Below, one piece after another: positions 19,466 through 27,158 of a DNA stretch of 64,000 bases. Each line of letters begins with the position of its first letter. Position 1 is the first letter of the stretch. The stretch is from Halosolutus amylolyticus. GTDB taxonomy: Archaea > Halobacteriota > Halobacteria > Halobacteriales > Natrialbaceae. The position numbers and the translations under genes were made by a program. The stretch is from positions 372,001 to 436,000 of the forward strand of contig NZ_JALIQP010000004.1 of the NCBI RefSeq assembly GCF_023566055.1, read 5' to 3'. Under the pieces are notes generated by a model. The model saw only the letters and a list, made by a program, of their open reading frames with translations, was not told where the DNA came from and made no database searches.

Positions 19466-20443
19466 TTACGCTTCGAATTCGGGTTCGGGCTCTGACTCCG
19501 TCGATCCGTCCGGGTCTCGATCGGATGTCGATCGAGCCTGCGTCGCTTCCCTCCTGTTGGCGACTCCGTCCGTCGTTGCTGAACCCGCCACGTGCTCCGC
19601 GTTGGCACAGCGCCGGCAGTAGTAGTTGGTTCCGTCCGACATCGAGAGCGGGAGACCGAACAGGCAGACGTCCTCGCGGTAGGTTCGCTCGACGCCCCGA
19701 TCGACTGGGTCGGCACACGCCGCACACGGCCGATCCGGGGCGACGACGGCCCGTTCGTCGACCGATCGGATCCGGCCGGTCGCAGTCACCGGGTGGCGTC
19801 GGTCGAGCCGCCGCCGAACGGAGGGCAATGCGGCGAGCCCACCGATCGCGAAGAGCGACGCGAAGGCAAAGAGCACGAGGCTCACCGTCGCCGCGGATAC
19901 GAGCAGTCCGACGCCAGCGAGCACGGCGGTGACGAGCCAGCAGACGGCCGCGGTCAGGCGTGCCAGCACTCGCCAGCGGGTGTCCCCGGTGCCCGTGCTC
20001 GAGTCCGTAGTCGCGGCGGCGTCCGTCGTCACCCCGTTCGCACGAAGCACCAGCCGATCGGGGTCACCGAAGTACCGGTACGCGCCGTACAGCGCGTTCC
20101 CGAATCCGCCCGTCCACCAGACGGTCAGGAGTGCGACGATCAGGTGGTCGGTCACGCTCCCGAACGATCGGCGGACCATGACGACACGCTCACCGAAATC
20201 GTGTTCGAGTTCCCAGCCCCGCCGGGCCGCGCGAGCGATCCGCCGCTTGAGGACGGCCCGATCGGTCCCCGGGCGGTCCGCCGAGGTCGTGGACGACTGC
20301 CGATCGGTCCCCGCCGAACCGGCCCTCGTCGGGGCCCCGCAACTGGTGCAGTAGTTTGCGGATGGCGCGAGGGAATCGCCGCAGTTCGAACAGTACGGCC
20401 CGCCGGAACCGGGGTCCGGACTACGCGGACGATCGCCGCTCAT
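19466..20443 (-). CDS. Zinc-ribbon membrane protein
   Basis: A 325-residue protein. An N-terminal double-CxxC zinc ribbon (YCSNCGDSLAPSANYCTSCG, about residues 18-37) is followed by a Ser/Thr/Asp linker. Next comes a region containing SFGSVTDHLIVALLTVWWTGGFG with one membrane segment, then two more hydrophobic segments around residues 165-215. A second set of cysteines (PCAACADPVDRG; YYCRRCANAEH) lies near the C-terminus. The function is unknown; related haloarchaeal zinc-ribbon membrane proteins are uncharacterised. The ATG at 20443 is preferred over the earlier in-frame start because the ribbon normally lies at the N-terminus. Confidence 0.7.
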   Translation of the reverse strand: MSGDRPRSPDPGSGGPYCSNCGDSLAPSANYCTSCGAPTRAGSAGTDRQSSTTSADRPGTDRAVLKRRIARAARRGWELEHDFGERVVMVRRSFGSVTDHLIVALLTVWWTGGFGNALYGAYRYFGDPDRLVLRANGVTTDAAATTDSSTGTGDTRWRVLARLTAAVCWLVTAVLAGVGLLVSAATVSLVLFAFASLFAIGGLAALPSVRRRLDRRHPVTATGRIRSVDERAVVAPDRPCAACADPVDRGVERTYREDVCLFGLPLSMSDGTNYYCRRCANAEHVAGSATTDGVANRREATQARSTSDRDPDGSTESEPEPEFEA

Positions 20444-20544
20444 ACCCGTGCGCACGCCGACCGCGACACTAACTCTTTGGAGCGTTCGGAAATCGAATGA
20501 AACGGGAGTCGGCGGAAACGGTCGGGGTCCCGATAATCGGCGGC

Positions 20545-21915
20545 TCAGCCGATGAGTCCGAGTCGGAGCGCGGCACCCATCGCACCGAACAGCAGGACGA
20601 ACGCGAGACTGACGACGTAGTACGCGTGCCATGTGCGTGACGGACGGAACGGTTCCGGCAGGTGTTTCTCGACGATGTACCAGTTCGCCGGGTAGAAGAA
20701 AATCTCCGTCACGGCGAGGACGGCGGCGACGTACAGCAACAGCGTCACCGGGACGTTGCCGAGTGCGAGCACCGTCGTACTGCTGACGCCGACGACGCCG
20801 ACGATCACGAGTTGCCGAACGCGTTCGCTGTCGATGCTGTCGTCCTCGAGCGCCATCGGCAGGACGTCACCGGTCGCACGGGCGGCCCCGTCGAGCAACG
20901 TGATGACCGTCGAGTACAGGGCGGCGAACGCCCCGATCAGCATCGCGTAGTACGACCACGGGCCGAACGAGTCGCTCAGAATGGATCCGATCGCGAACGC
21001 GAGGTTGGCGTCTTCCGGCGGATTCGGGTAGAGGACGTTCGTCGCGAGCACCACCATCGCGACGATCAGGACGAAGCTGAACGCGTAGCCGACGTTGAAG
21101 TCACGCCGACCGGTCCGAATCCACGCCCGGATGTAGTCGTGGTAGGCCGGATCCGCCGGATCGAGCCCCTTCCGACGGAGTTCGCCCGCACCCTCTCCCT
21201 TGGCCATGCTCCAGCTGCCGATCAGGATACTCGTACTGAACCCGGTCGGGGCGAACCCGGCGGCGGCCGCGAACAGCGCGACGAACGCCGGACCGGTGAG
21301 GTCGGGAACGGCGAACGCCGTCTCCACGATCCGATCCGGCGACGGCGGGCCGACGAGCGCGCCGAGCAGGATCAGGGCGCCGACGGCGATCGTGAACCCG
21401 ATCAGGATCTTCTCCAGCAGGCTGTAGCGGGAGACCAGCACGAGCGCGCCGGCGCCGCCGACGAAGACGACGTAGGCCCACTGCGCGGTGAACCAGCCGG
21501 GGGTGAGGGCCGCGACGAACGCCGCCGAACTCATGCCGACGCTGGCCGTGATGAACGTGTACATGACGGTGAAGACGGCGATCGTCACCCAGAGCGCCCA
21601 GTTCTTCGGCCCGGGGAGGTCGCGGTAGCCCTCGATCGGGTTCGCCCCCATCCCGTAGTTGTAGCGGACGCCGAGTTCCCAGGCGCCGTACTTCGCGACG
21701 TAGATGAGCGCGAACATCCAGATCGCGACCAGCCCGAAGGTGCCGCCCATCGACGGCGCGATAACGATGTGGCTCCCCCCGATGCCGATCAGCGCCCAGA
21801 GCATCGAGGGACCGAAGTGATTCTTGAAGAAACCGGCCCAGTCCGAAGACGGATACGTGAGGTCCGCCTCGGCGGTTCCCCTCGCCGCGTCCGGCTCACT
21901 GGCCACGTTCACCAC
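20545..21915 (-). CDS. Nramp-family-related membrane transporter (second copy)
   Basis: About 456 residues with eleven or so membrane segments. TM1 reads FGPSMLWALIGIGGSHIVIA and TM6 reads AAGFAPTGFSTSILIGSWSM. This belongs to the Nramp superfamily branch that lacks the DPGN and MPHN metal motifs, so Mn/Fe transport should not be assumed. The start is uncertain. The longest frame opens with TTG at 21990, no ATG is in frame, and two adjacent GTGs (21915, 21912) fit the family better. An out-of-frame ATG at 22000 lies at the leaderless distance from a TATA-like TATAAG. Confidence 0.72.
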   Translation of the reverse strand: MVNVASEPDAARGTAEADLTYPSSDWAGFFKNHFGPSMLWALIGIGGSHIVIAPSMGGTFGLVAIWMFALIYVAKYGAWELGVRYNYGMGANPIEGYRDLPGPKNWALWVTIAVFTVMYTFITASVGMSSAAFVAALTPGWFTAQWAYVVFVGGAGALVLVSRYSLLEKILIGFTIAVGALILLGALVGPPSPDRIVETAFAVPDLTGPAFVALFAAAAGFAPTGFSTSILIGSWSMAKGEGAGELRRKGLDPADPAYHDYIRAWIRTGRRDFNVGYAFSFVLIVAMVVLATNVLYPNPPEDANLAFAIGSILSDSFGPWSYYAMLIGAFAALYSTVITLLDGAARATGDVLPMALEDDSIDSERVRQLVIVGVVGVSSTTVLALGNVPVTLLLYVAAVLAVTEIFFYPANWYIVEKHLPEPFRPSRTWHAYYVVSLAFVLLFGAMGAALRLGLIG

Positions 21916-22072
21916 CCGGTTCGCGATCCACCCACCAGCGGACACCGGTGCCCGGTATCGGCCCCCCGTTCGAAAGTGTACGATCGTCAATATCCAACAT
22001 GGATTCTATCGAAGAATTGGCGACCCGTAACTTATACTCACGGATCCGTCACCAGATGTACAGCGTCGATCG

Positions 22073-22774
22073 TCAGTGGTCGTCCAGAACCACCGGAACG
22101 CTCCGGTTCGCGACGTCGACGACGAATGCGTCCGCGTCCGTCTCGAGTGCGTCGAAGGTGTCGTAGTGGATCGGGAGCACGAGTCCCGGATCCATTCGCT
22201 CGGCCAGCGCCGCGGCTTCGCGGCGGTCCATCGTGAACGACCCGCCGATCGGCGGCAGGAAGAGGTCGACGTCGAGGTCCCCGTGGAACGGGAGAACGTC
22301 GGAGTCGCCGGGCCAGAACACGCGGACGCCGTCGACGGTAACGGCGAACCCGCAGCCCTCGCCGTCTGGATGGAACGGCTCGCCGCTCTCGTCGACGTGT
22401 GGGCCGGCAGGATCGTTGTAGGCGGGCGTCGTGAACAGGTCCAGCGGTCCGAGGACGAACGACTCGTCCGCGCGAACGCGCTCGACCTCGTAGGGAAGGT
22501 CCTCGGGTTGGTCGTTGACCCGATCGATCTCGCCCGCGTCGATCGACTCGTGGACGACGACGATCGCGTCCTCGTGGGCGACCCGGCGGATCCCCTCCGG
22601 GTCGTAGTGGTGATCGTGGGATACGAGCACGAGATCGCCGTCGCGGGCGTCGTAGTCGTCGAGGACGCCGTAGCGACCTGGATCGAGGTAGATGACGGCC
22701 CCCGTCTCGCTTTCGAGGCGGACGGTCGCGTACCCCAGCCAGTCGACGGTCACGGCACCGAAACGAACGGTCAT
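22073..22774 (-). CDS. MBL-fold metal-dependent hydrolase
   Basis: A 233-residue metallo-beta-lactamase-fold protein of the UlaG/UPF0173-like group. The metal motif is SHDHHYDPEG (near residue 52), with further ligands in FWPGDSDVLPFHGD and LPIHYDTF. It starts MTVRFGAVTVDWLGYATVRL, typical of the group. Such enzymes hydrolyse phosphoesters or lactones; the substrate is not known here. It is transcribed in the same direction as the FAH-family gene upstream (start 23637), separated by 125 bp. Confidence 0.88.
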   Translation of the reverse strand: MTVRFGAVTVDWLGYATVRLESETGAVIYLDPGRYGVLDDYDARDGDLVLVSHDHHYDPEGIRRVAHEDAIVVVHESIDAGEIDRVNDQPEDLPYEVERVRADESFVLGPLDLFTTPAYNDPAGPHVDESGEPFHPDGEGCGFAVTVDGVRVFWPGDSDVLPFHGDLDVDLFLPPIGGSFTMDRREAAALAERMDPGLVLPIHYDTFDALETDADAFVVDVANRSVPVVLDDH

Positions 22775-22899
22775 ACCGCTCTTTCGTTCGACGTGGGGGA
22801 AAATCGTTCGACTCGATTCGGGCCGAATAGTGGGGAACGTCCCGACCCGGAGTCGGCCGACGGATCGTCTCGCTCGATCGCGTCCGACCGAATTGCCGG

Positions 22900-23637
22900 T
22901 CAGGGACGGCGGATCGAGTGCGAGAGCGTCCCGACGCCCTCGACCTCGATCTCGATCTCGTCGCCGTCCTCGAGCGGGCCGACGCCCTCCGGCGTTCCAG
23001 TCGCGATCACGTCGCCCGGTTCGAGGGTCATGTAGGTCGTGATCTCGGCGATCAACTCCGGAATCGAGAAGATGAGTTGCTCGCGGGAGCCGTCCTGTTT
23101 CAGTTCGCCGTTGACGCGCGACTGGACGGCCGCGTCGTCGGGGACCTCGTCGGGCGTCGCGAGCAGGGGCCCGATCGGAGCCGCACCGTCGAAGGCCTTG
23201 CCGCGGATCCAGTTCTGTTCCTGGCGCTGGTCGTCGCGGTTCGAGACGTCGTTCACGCACGTAAAGCCCGCCACGACGTCCATCGCGTCGGACACGGGGA
23301 CGTGGCGACACTGCTCGCCGATGACGACGCCGAGTTCCGCCTCGTAGTCGATCCGATCCTTCCCGGCGGGCGCGGTCACGGTGTCGCCGTGGCTCGCGAC
23401 CGCGTTCGGCGGTTTGAGGAACAACAGGGGCCGATCGGGCACGTCCGAATCCATCTCGTCGGCGTGGTCGGCGTAGTTGCGCCCGATGCAGACGATCTTC
23501 GACGGCTCACACGGCGGGAGGACGTCGATCGCGTCGTCCTCGAGCGCGTAGCTTTCGTTGCCGAAGTGGACGTGACCGCTCTCGTACTCGCCGCGGCGGA
23601 CGGCACCAGCCGGGTCGCGAAATCGGACGTATTTCAT
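22900..23637 (-). CDS. Fumarylacetoacetate hydrolase family protein
   Basis: A 245-residue enzyme of the FAH superfamily, which includes fumarylpyruvate hydrolases, oxaloacetate decarboxylases and hydratases of aromatic catabolism. The signature is present: CIGRNYADHADEM, PLLFLKPPNAV, DYEAELGVVIGE with the acidic metal ligands, VAGFTCVNDVSNRD and LEPGDVIATGTPEGVG. Length is that of the short single-domain form. No catabolic operon surrounds it, so oxaloacetate decarboxylase or fumarylpyruvate hydrolase are equally possible. Confidence 0.9.
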   Translation of the reverse strand: MKYVRFRDPAGAVRRGEYESGHVHFGNESYALEDDAIDVLPPCEPSKIVCIGRNYADHADEMDSDVPDRPLLFLKPPNAVASHGDTVTAPAGKDRIDYEAELGVVIGEQCRHVPVSDAMDVVAGFTCVNDVSNRDDQRQEQNWIRGKAFDGAAPIGPLLATPDEVPDDAAVQSRVNGELKQDGSREQLIFSIPELIAEITTYMTLEPGDVIATGTPEGVGPLEDGDEIEIEVEGVGTLSHSIRRP

Positions 23638-23824
23638 GCGGGATCCGTCGCGTTCCGGGATGAAAAGGGTTGAGATGTCGGCGGCGATCGCCTGCCCGAG
23701 GCCGCGGGATGAACGTGGCAGGGCCGAATCCGATCTGTCGGCGATCGAAGTACGTGAGGCCGTGCCACTACGCGATCGGAACGGAACGCTTTTTACTAGT
23801 CCCCAGCAAGCAGTGAATGCGTTG

Positions 23825-23899
23825 GCTCCGTTGGTGTAGTCCGGCCAATCATTTCGGCCTTTCGAGCCGATGACCTGGGTTCAAATCCCAGACGGAGCA
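23825..23899 (+). tRNA. tRNA-Glu (UUC)
   Basis: A 75-nt cloverleaf. Acceptor GCTCCGT pairs with ACGGAGC, discriminator A. The anticodon stem TCGGC/GCCGA encloses loop CTTTCGA with anticodon TTC. The T-arm is CTGGG-TTCAAAT-CCCAG. CCA is not encoded. A TATA-like TTTTTACT lies about 30 bp upstream. It is followed by units that copy its 3' arm. Confidence 0.95.
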
Positions 23900-24005
23900 C
23901 TTCTTCGCGAACTACTTCGTGAGCGAAGAATGCGACCCTGGATTTGAAGTAGAGAAACGCGAGCGATAGCGACCGTTGCCCCAGAGTTCGAACCCAAGAC
24001 GGCGC
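23900..24005 (+). repeat. tRNA-Glu tail unit (two hairpins ending in a tRNA 3'-arm copy)
   Basis: Directly after the tRNA: a hairpin with arms TTCTTCGC/GCGAAGAA (about 23902-23930), then TGGATTTGAAG, an inverted copy of the T-arm. A GAGCGATAGCGACCG spacer follows, and then a diverged direct copy of the tRNA 3' arm at 23986-24005 (GTTCGAACCCAAGACGGCGC against GTTCAAATCCCAGACGGAGC in the tRNA). The copy is followed by a T-run. The design equals that of the units after tRNA-Ser. Confidence 0.7.
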
Positions 24006-24082
24006 GTTTTTCGACGGGTAAACTCGCGAGTCGCAACTGTGGGGCAGGGTCCGATGCCGCAATACGCGAGCGATAACTCGTC

Positions 24083-24406
24083 TCACTCGAGTTTTCGGAA
24101 GCAGTTGTGACAGAACGACGCGACCGAATCGTTTTCCGTGGCGCATACACCACACTGGCCGTCACGAGTCGTCGATGACCGCGACTCGGACGGGGGCGCA
24201 AAGAGGTTTTTCCGCGGGTCGGTGTACGCGTCGACGACGTCGCTCCACGTGACCGCCGGATCAGTATCAGTGTACCCTGCGCGGGTTCTCGTGCGTGAAA
24301 GCAGCGAACTGCCTTGCATGCGGAGAAGCCCGTGCCAGAGTCCGAAGAAAAAGAGCGACGGGAGAAGGCAGAGCGAAAGGACTGCCCCAACGAGGACGAG
24401 GCTCAT
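24083..24406 (-). CDS. Small membrane protein with C-terminal zinc ribbon
   Basis: A 107-residue protein. An N-terminal hydrophobic segment (VLVGAVLSLCLLPSLFFFGL) serves as anchor, a linker of about 50 polar residues follows, and the C-terminal ribbon is CGVCATENDSVASFCHNCFR. Such anchor-plus-ribbon proteins occur in haloarchaea without a known role. The ATG at 24406 has a TATA-like TTATGG about 27 bp upstream. It lies between two tRNA-Glu-derived repeats (23900-24005 and 24518-24627), as if it were carried by a small element inserted at the tRNA. Its codons are less GC-rich than those of the flanking genes. Confidence 0.65.
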   Translation of the reverse strand: MSLVLVGAVLSLCLLPSLFFFGLWHGLLRMQGSSLLSRTRTRAGYTDTDPAVTWSDVVDAYTDPRKNLFAPPSESRSSTTRDGQCGVCATENDSVASFCHNCFRKLE

Positions 24407-24517
24407 ACAGGTCGGTTCGTCTCACTTACCATAATCGCACTCGTGAAATCGTTCGCGAGTAATATACGTTCCCCAGCGATCACCGCTGGTCGGTCTCCAG
24501 TTCGAATCCGATACGAC

Positions 24518-24627
24518 CGGCCGTTCGAGCCGATGACCTGGAATTTGAAGTAGAGAAGTCCCAGCCCTGGGCGCGACCGAATCGAACGACCGGGGACGTC
24601 TTTGCGTAGTTCAACTCCGGACGGAGC
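24518..24627 (+). repeat. Split copy of the tRNA-Glu 3' half
   Basis: 24518-24541 matches tRNA-Glu 23855-23878 (anticodon loop to T-stem) with one mismatch. 24609-24627 matches the T-loop to acceptor end (23879-23898) with a few changes. Between them lie 67 bp that start AATTTGAAGTAGAGAAG and end GTCTTTGCGTA, a fold-back carrying an inverted T-arm. No 5' half is present, so this is not a functional tRNA. It lies about 85 bp before the permease gene. Confidence 0.75.
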
Positions 24628-24711
24628 GTTTTGCTACGGTCGACGCCCCGAAGCTGTCTCCGGGGGAGAACTTTTGTCGATCGAACACGTGCGGGAAGAT
24701 GGCACAGACCA

Positions 24712-26031
24712 ATGTCCGAGCAGACGGGAGAGGTAACGCTCGTGCAGGCGGTGGCCATCGAGGTGGGCCTGATCGTCGGCGGGGCGCTGTTCAGTCTCAC
24801 GGGCGTCGCGGTCGGTATCGCGGGTCCGGGCGTCGTGGTCGCTTTCGTGCTGGCGTTTTCGATCGCGATTCTCGGGCTGGTGCCGACGGCGATGCTGGGG
24901 GCGGCGTTCCCGACGACCGGCGGCAACTACCGCTACCCGGCGCGGTTCGTCTCGCGACCGATCGCGTTTCTCGCGGCCTGGGGCCTCGGCGTCAGCATGT
25001 TCGGCGGGGGCCTGCCGCTGTACGCGCTGACCGCAGGCCAGTACGTCGACGCGATCGTCCCGGTCGCGCCAACCCTCGTCGGCGTCCTCCTGCTGTCGGG
25101 CTTTTTCGTCGTGAATCTCGTCGGGATTCGGCCGGCCGCGACGGTCCAGTTGGTCATGTTCGTCGGCCTGATCGCGGCCCTGGGCTCGTTCGTCGTGCTG
25201 GGCGTCCCCGCCGTCGAGACCGCGAACCTGACGCCGGCCTTTCCCAGCGGAGCGATCGGCGTCGCGACGGCCGCGGGGGTCCTCTACTTCGTCTGTCTCG
25301 GTGCGAACTTCGTCGTGGACATCGGCGGCTCGGTCCGGGACGCGACGGTGACGATCCCCCGCTCGTTCGCGATCACCGTCCCGCTCGTACTCGCCGTGTA
25401 CGTCGGGATCGGCCTCGTCGCGGTCGGTGTCGCCGGAACGGACGCCCTCGCGGGTGAAACGCTCGCGGTCCCCGCCGGGATGTTCCTTCCCGGGCCGCTC
25501 CAGTCCGTGTTCGTCGTCGGGGGCGCGCTGTTCGCGATCGCGACGAGCATCAACGCCGTCTACATCATCACCCCACGGTACCTCGCGGTGCTGGCCGAGG
25601 ACGGCCTCGTGCCGTCCGGACTGGCCCGAACGAACAGTCGGTTCGACACGCCACACTGGGGGCTGGTCGTCGTCTACGCGCTCTCGACGGCGGCGTTGCT
25701 CTCGCCGCTCCCGATCGCGGGACTGGGTTCGTTGCTCGGCTTCGGCGGCGCGTTTCTCGTCGTGCCGGTGATGGCCGCGGCGATCGTCGTCGGGCGGACG
25801 CGGGCTGAGACGGCCGAATCGGCGATCGGACTCCCGGCGCAGTCCGTCACGGCGATGGCCGCGCTGGCGATCCCCTGTAATCTCGCGTTGCTCGGATTGC
25901 TCGCCGTCCAGTCGCCGTCGGTGTTCGCCCTCTGGGCGGGCCTGCTGGCGGCGGGCGGTCTCTACTACGTGTTCCGGACCCGGATCCGGACGCGTGCAGC
26001 GGACAGCGTTCACGAAACTCCGAACTCATGA
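24712..26031 (+). CDS. APC-family amino acid permease
   Basis: A 439-residue membrane transporter with about twelve hydrophobic segments. TM1 carries the unwound glycine motif IVGGALFSLTGVAVGIAGPG, and FPTTGGNYRYPARFV follows TM2, as in amino acid/polyamine permeases. The gene ends in an ATGA overlap with a 3-hydroxyacyl-CoA dehydrogenase gene, so it may import an acid used by that enzyme; the substrate is unknown. The start ATG 24712 is the first that fits the family; earlier in-frame codons derive from the tRNA-like repeat region. Confidence 0.87.
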   Translation: MSEQTGEVTLVQAVAIEVGLIVGGALFSLTGVAVGIAGPGVVVAFVLAFSIAILGLVPTAMLGAAFPTTGGNYRYPARFVSRPIAFLAAWGLGVSMFGGGLPLYALTAGQYVDAIVPVAPTLVGVLLLSGFFVVNLVGIRPAATVQLVMFVGLIAALGSFVVLGVPAVETANLTPAFPSGAIGVATAAGVLYFVCLGANFVVDIGGSVRDATVTIPRSFAITVPLVLAVYVGIGLVAVGVAGTDALAGETLAVPAGMFLPGPLQSVFVVGGALFAIATSINAVYIITPRYLAVLAEDGLVPSGLARTNSRFDTPHWGLVVVYALSTAALLSPLPIAGLGSLLGFGGAFLVVPVMAAAIVVGRTRAETAESAIGLPAQSVTAMAALAIPCNLALLGLLAVQSPSVFALWAGLLAAGGLYYVFRTRIRTRAADSVHETPNS

Positions 26032-27128
26032 TTCCAGACACGACTGGCGTCGTCGGTGCCGGACTGATGGGCCGCGACATCGCGGGCCTCCTGGCCAACG
26101 GTGGCTTTCCGGTTACCCTCGTCGACGTCGACGACACCGCGCTCGAATCGGCACGCGACTACCATCGAACCGACCTCCCGGAGGCACTCGAATCGGCCGG
26201 GTTCGACCCCGACGATCCCGCGAGTCGCATCGAATACGAGACGGACCTCGCGGCGCTGGTCGACCACGACTTCGTCGTCGAGGCCGTCCCGGAACGGCTC
26301 GCCCTCAAGCGCGACCTCGTCGCCGACCTCGAGTCTGTCCTCGACCCCGGGGCCGTCGTCGCGACGAACACGTCGTCGCTCACGCCGGGCGACATCGCGA
26401 CCGGCCTCGAACGCCCGGAACGGGTCGTCCTCTTTCACTTCGCCAATCCGGCCATCGATCGCGACCTCGTGGAGATTTCGGGCGACGAGGCCAGCGATCG
26501 CGCCCTCGAAACTGCGACGGCGGTCGCCGAGGCGATCGATCGCACGCCCGTCCGACTCGAGGCCGAGTACCGGGCGAACTGCCTCTCGCGACTCTCGGCG
26601 AGCATCAAGTGCGCCGGGACCTGGGAACTGCTCGCGGCCTCACCCGCGGAAGTCGATCGCGGCGCGCGGGTGATCGGGTTCGACCGGGGGCCGATCGAGT
26701 TCGTCGACCTCATCGGGATCGACGTCCACCTCGCGACGGTCGACAACCTCGCGGCCGCCTATGGCGATCGGTACGCGCCACCGCCCGAAATCCGCGATCG
26801 GATGGACGCGCTCGTCGACGCGGGCGATCTGGGAAAGAAGACCGGCCAGGGGTTCTTCGAGTGGGACGGCGAGGAACCCCGGATACCCGAGGTCGAGGAC
26901 GCCCACGACGTGACGCCCGTGGTCGGCGCGCTGGTCAACGAGGCCTACCGACTCGTCGGGGACGGGGTCACCGATCGGGAGACGGTAAACGACGTCCTCA
27001 AACGCGGTTCCGGCGGCGATATCGGTCCATTCGACGTCGAATCGATGCTCGGTACGGGATTCCTCCGGGAGGCGTTGCGAGAGCGGTACGGGGAAACGGG
27101 AGCCGACGTCTACGATCCGGTCTTCTGA
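26028..27128 (+). CDS. 3-hydroxyacyl-CoA dehydrogenase family protein
   Basis: A 366-residue NAD-dependent enzyme of beta-oxidation type. The N-terminal Rossmann site GVVGAGLMGRDIAGLLANGG (7-26) is followed by DFVVEAVPERLALKRDL and ATNTSSL. The catalytic histidine lies in VVLFHFANPA. Substrate-domain motifs GKKTGQGFFEW and ALVNEAYRLV are present in the C-terminal part. The enzyme oxidises 3-hydroxyacyl-CoA to 3-ketoacyl-CoA in the cytoplasm. The 4-bp overlap with the upstream permease implies one transcript. Some single-domain members act on hydroxybutyryl-CoA or on lambda-crystallin-type substrates, so the chain length is open. Confidence 0.9.
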   Translation: MIPDTTGVVGAGLMGRDIAGLLANGGFPVTLVDVDDTALESARDYHRTDLPEALESAGFDPDDPASRIEYETDLAALVDHDFVVEAVPERLALKRDLVADLESVLDPGAVVATNTSSLTPGDIATGLERPERVVLFHFANPAIDRDLVEISGDEASDRALETATAVAEAIDRTPVRLEAEYRANCLSRLSASIKCAGTWELLAASPAEVDRGARVIGFDRGPIEFVDLIGIDVHLATVDNLAAAYGDRYAPPPEIRDRMDALVDAGDLGKKTGQGFFEWDGEEPRIPEVEDAHDVTPVVGALVNEAYRLVGDGVTDRETVNDVLKRGSGGDIGPFDVESMLGTGFLREALRERYGETGADVYDPVF

Positions 27129-27158
27129 ACCGCTCGCATCCCGAGCGGGTCGATCCGG

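Noticed and set aside
21902-22000. ATG at 22000 as the start of the second Nramp-like gene
   Set aside because: Out of frame with the transporter; kept only as a possible upstream mini-ORF.
20662-22236. 524-codon open frame opposite the Nramp-like gene
   Set aside because: Antisense shadow of a GC-rich gene; composition is Arg/Asp/Glu-rich without any domain, and the opposite strand encodes a clear membrane protein.
23796-24155. Minus-strand ORF through tRNA-Glu and its tail
   Set aside because: It is the antisense of tRNA and tail repeat; the real small gene (24083-24406) is in another frame.
26010-26438. Antisense ORF over the hydroxyacyl-CoA dehydrogenase start
   Set aside because: Shadow of the Rossmann-domain gene; no similarity to known folds and no promoter.
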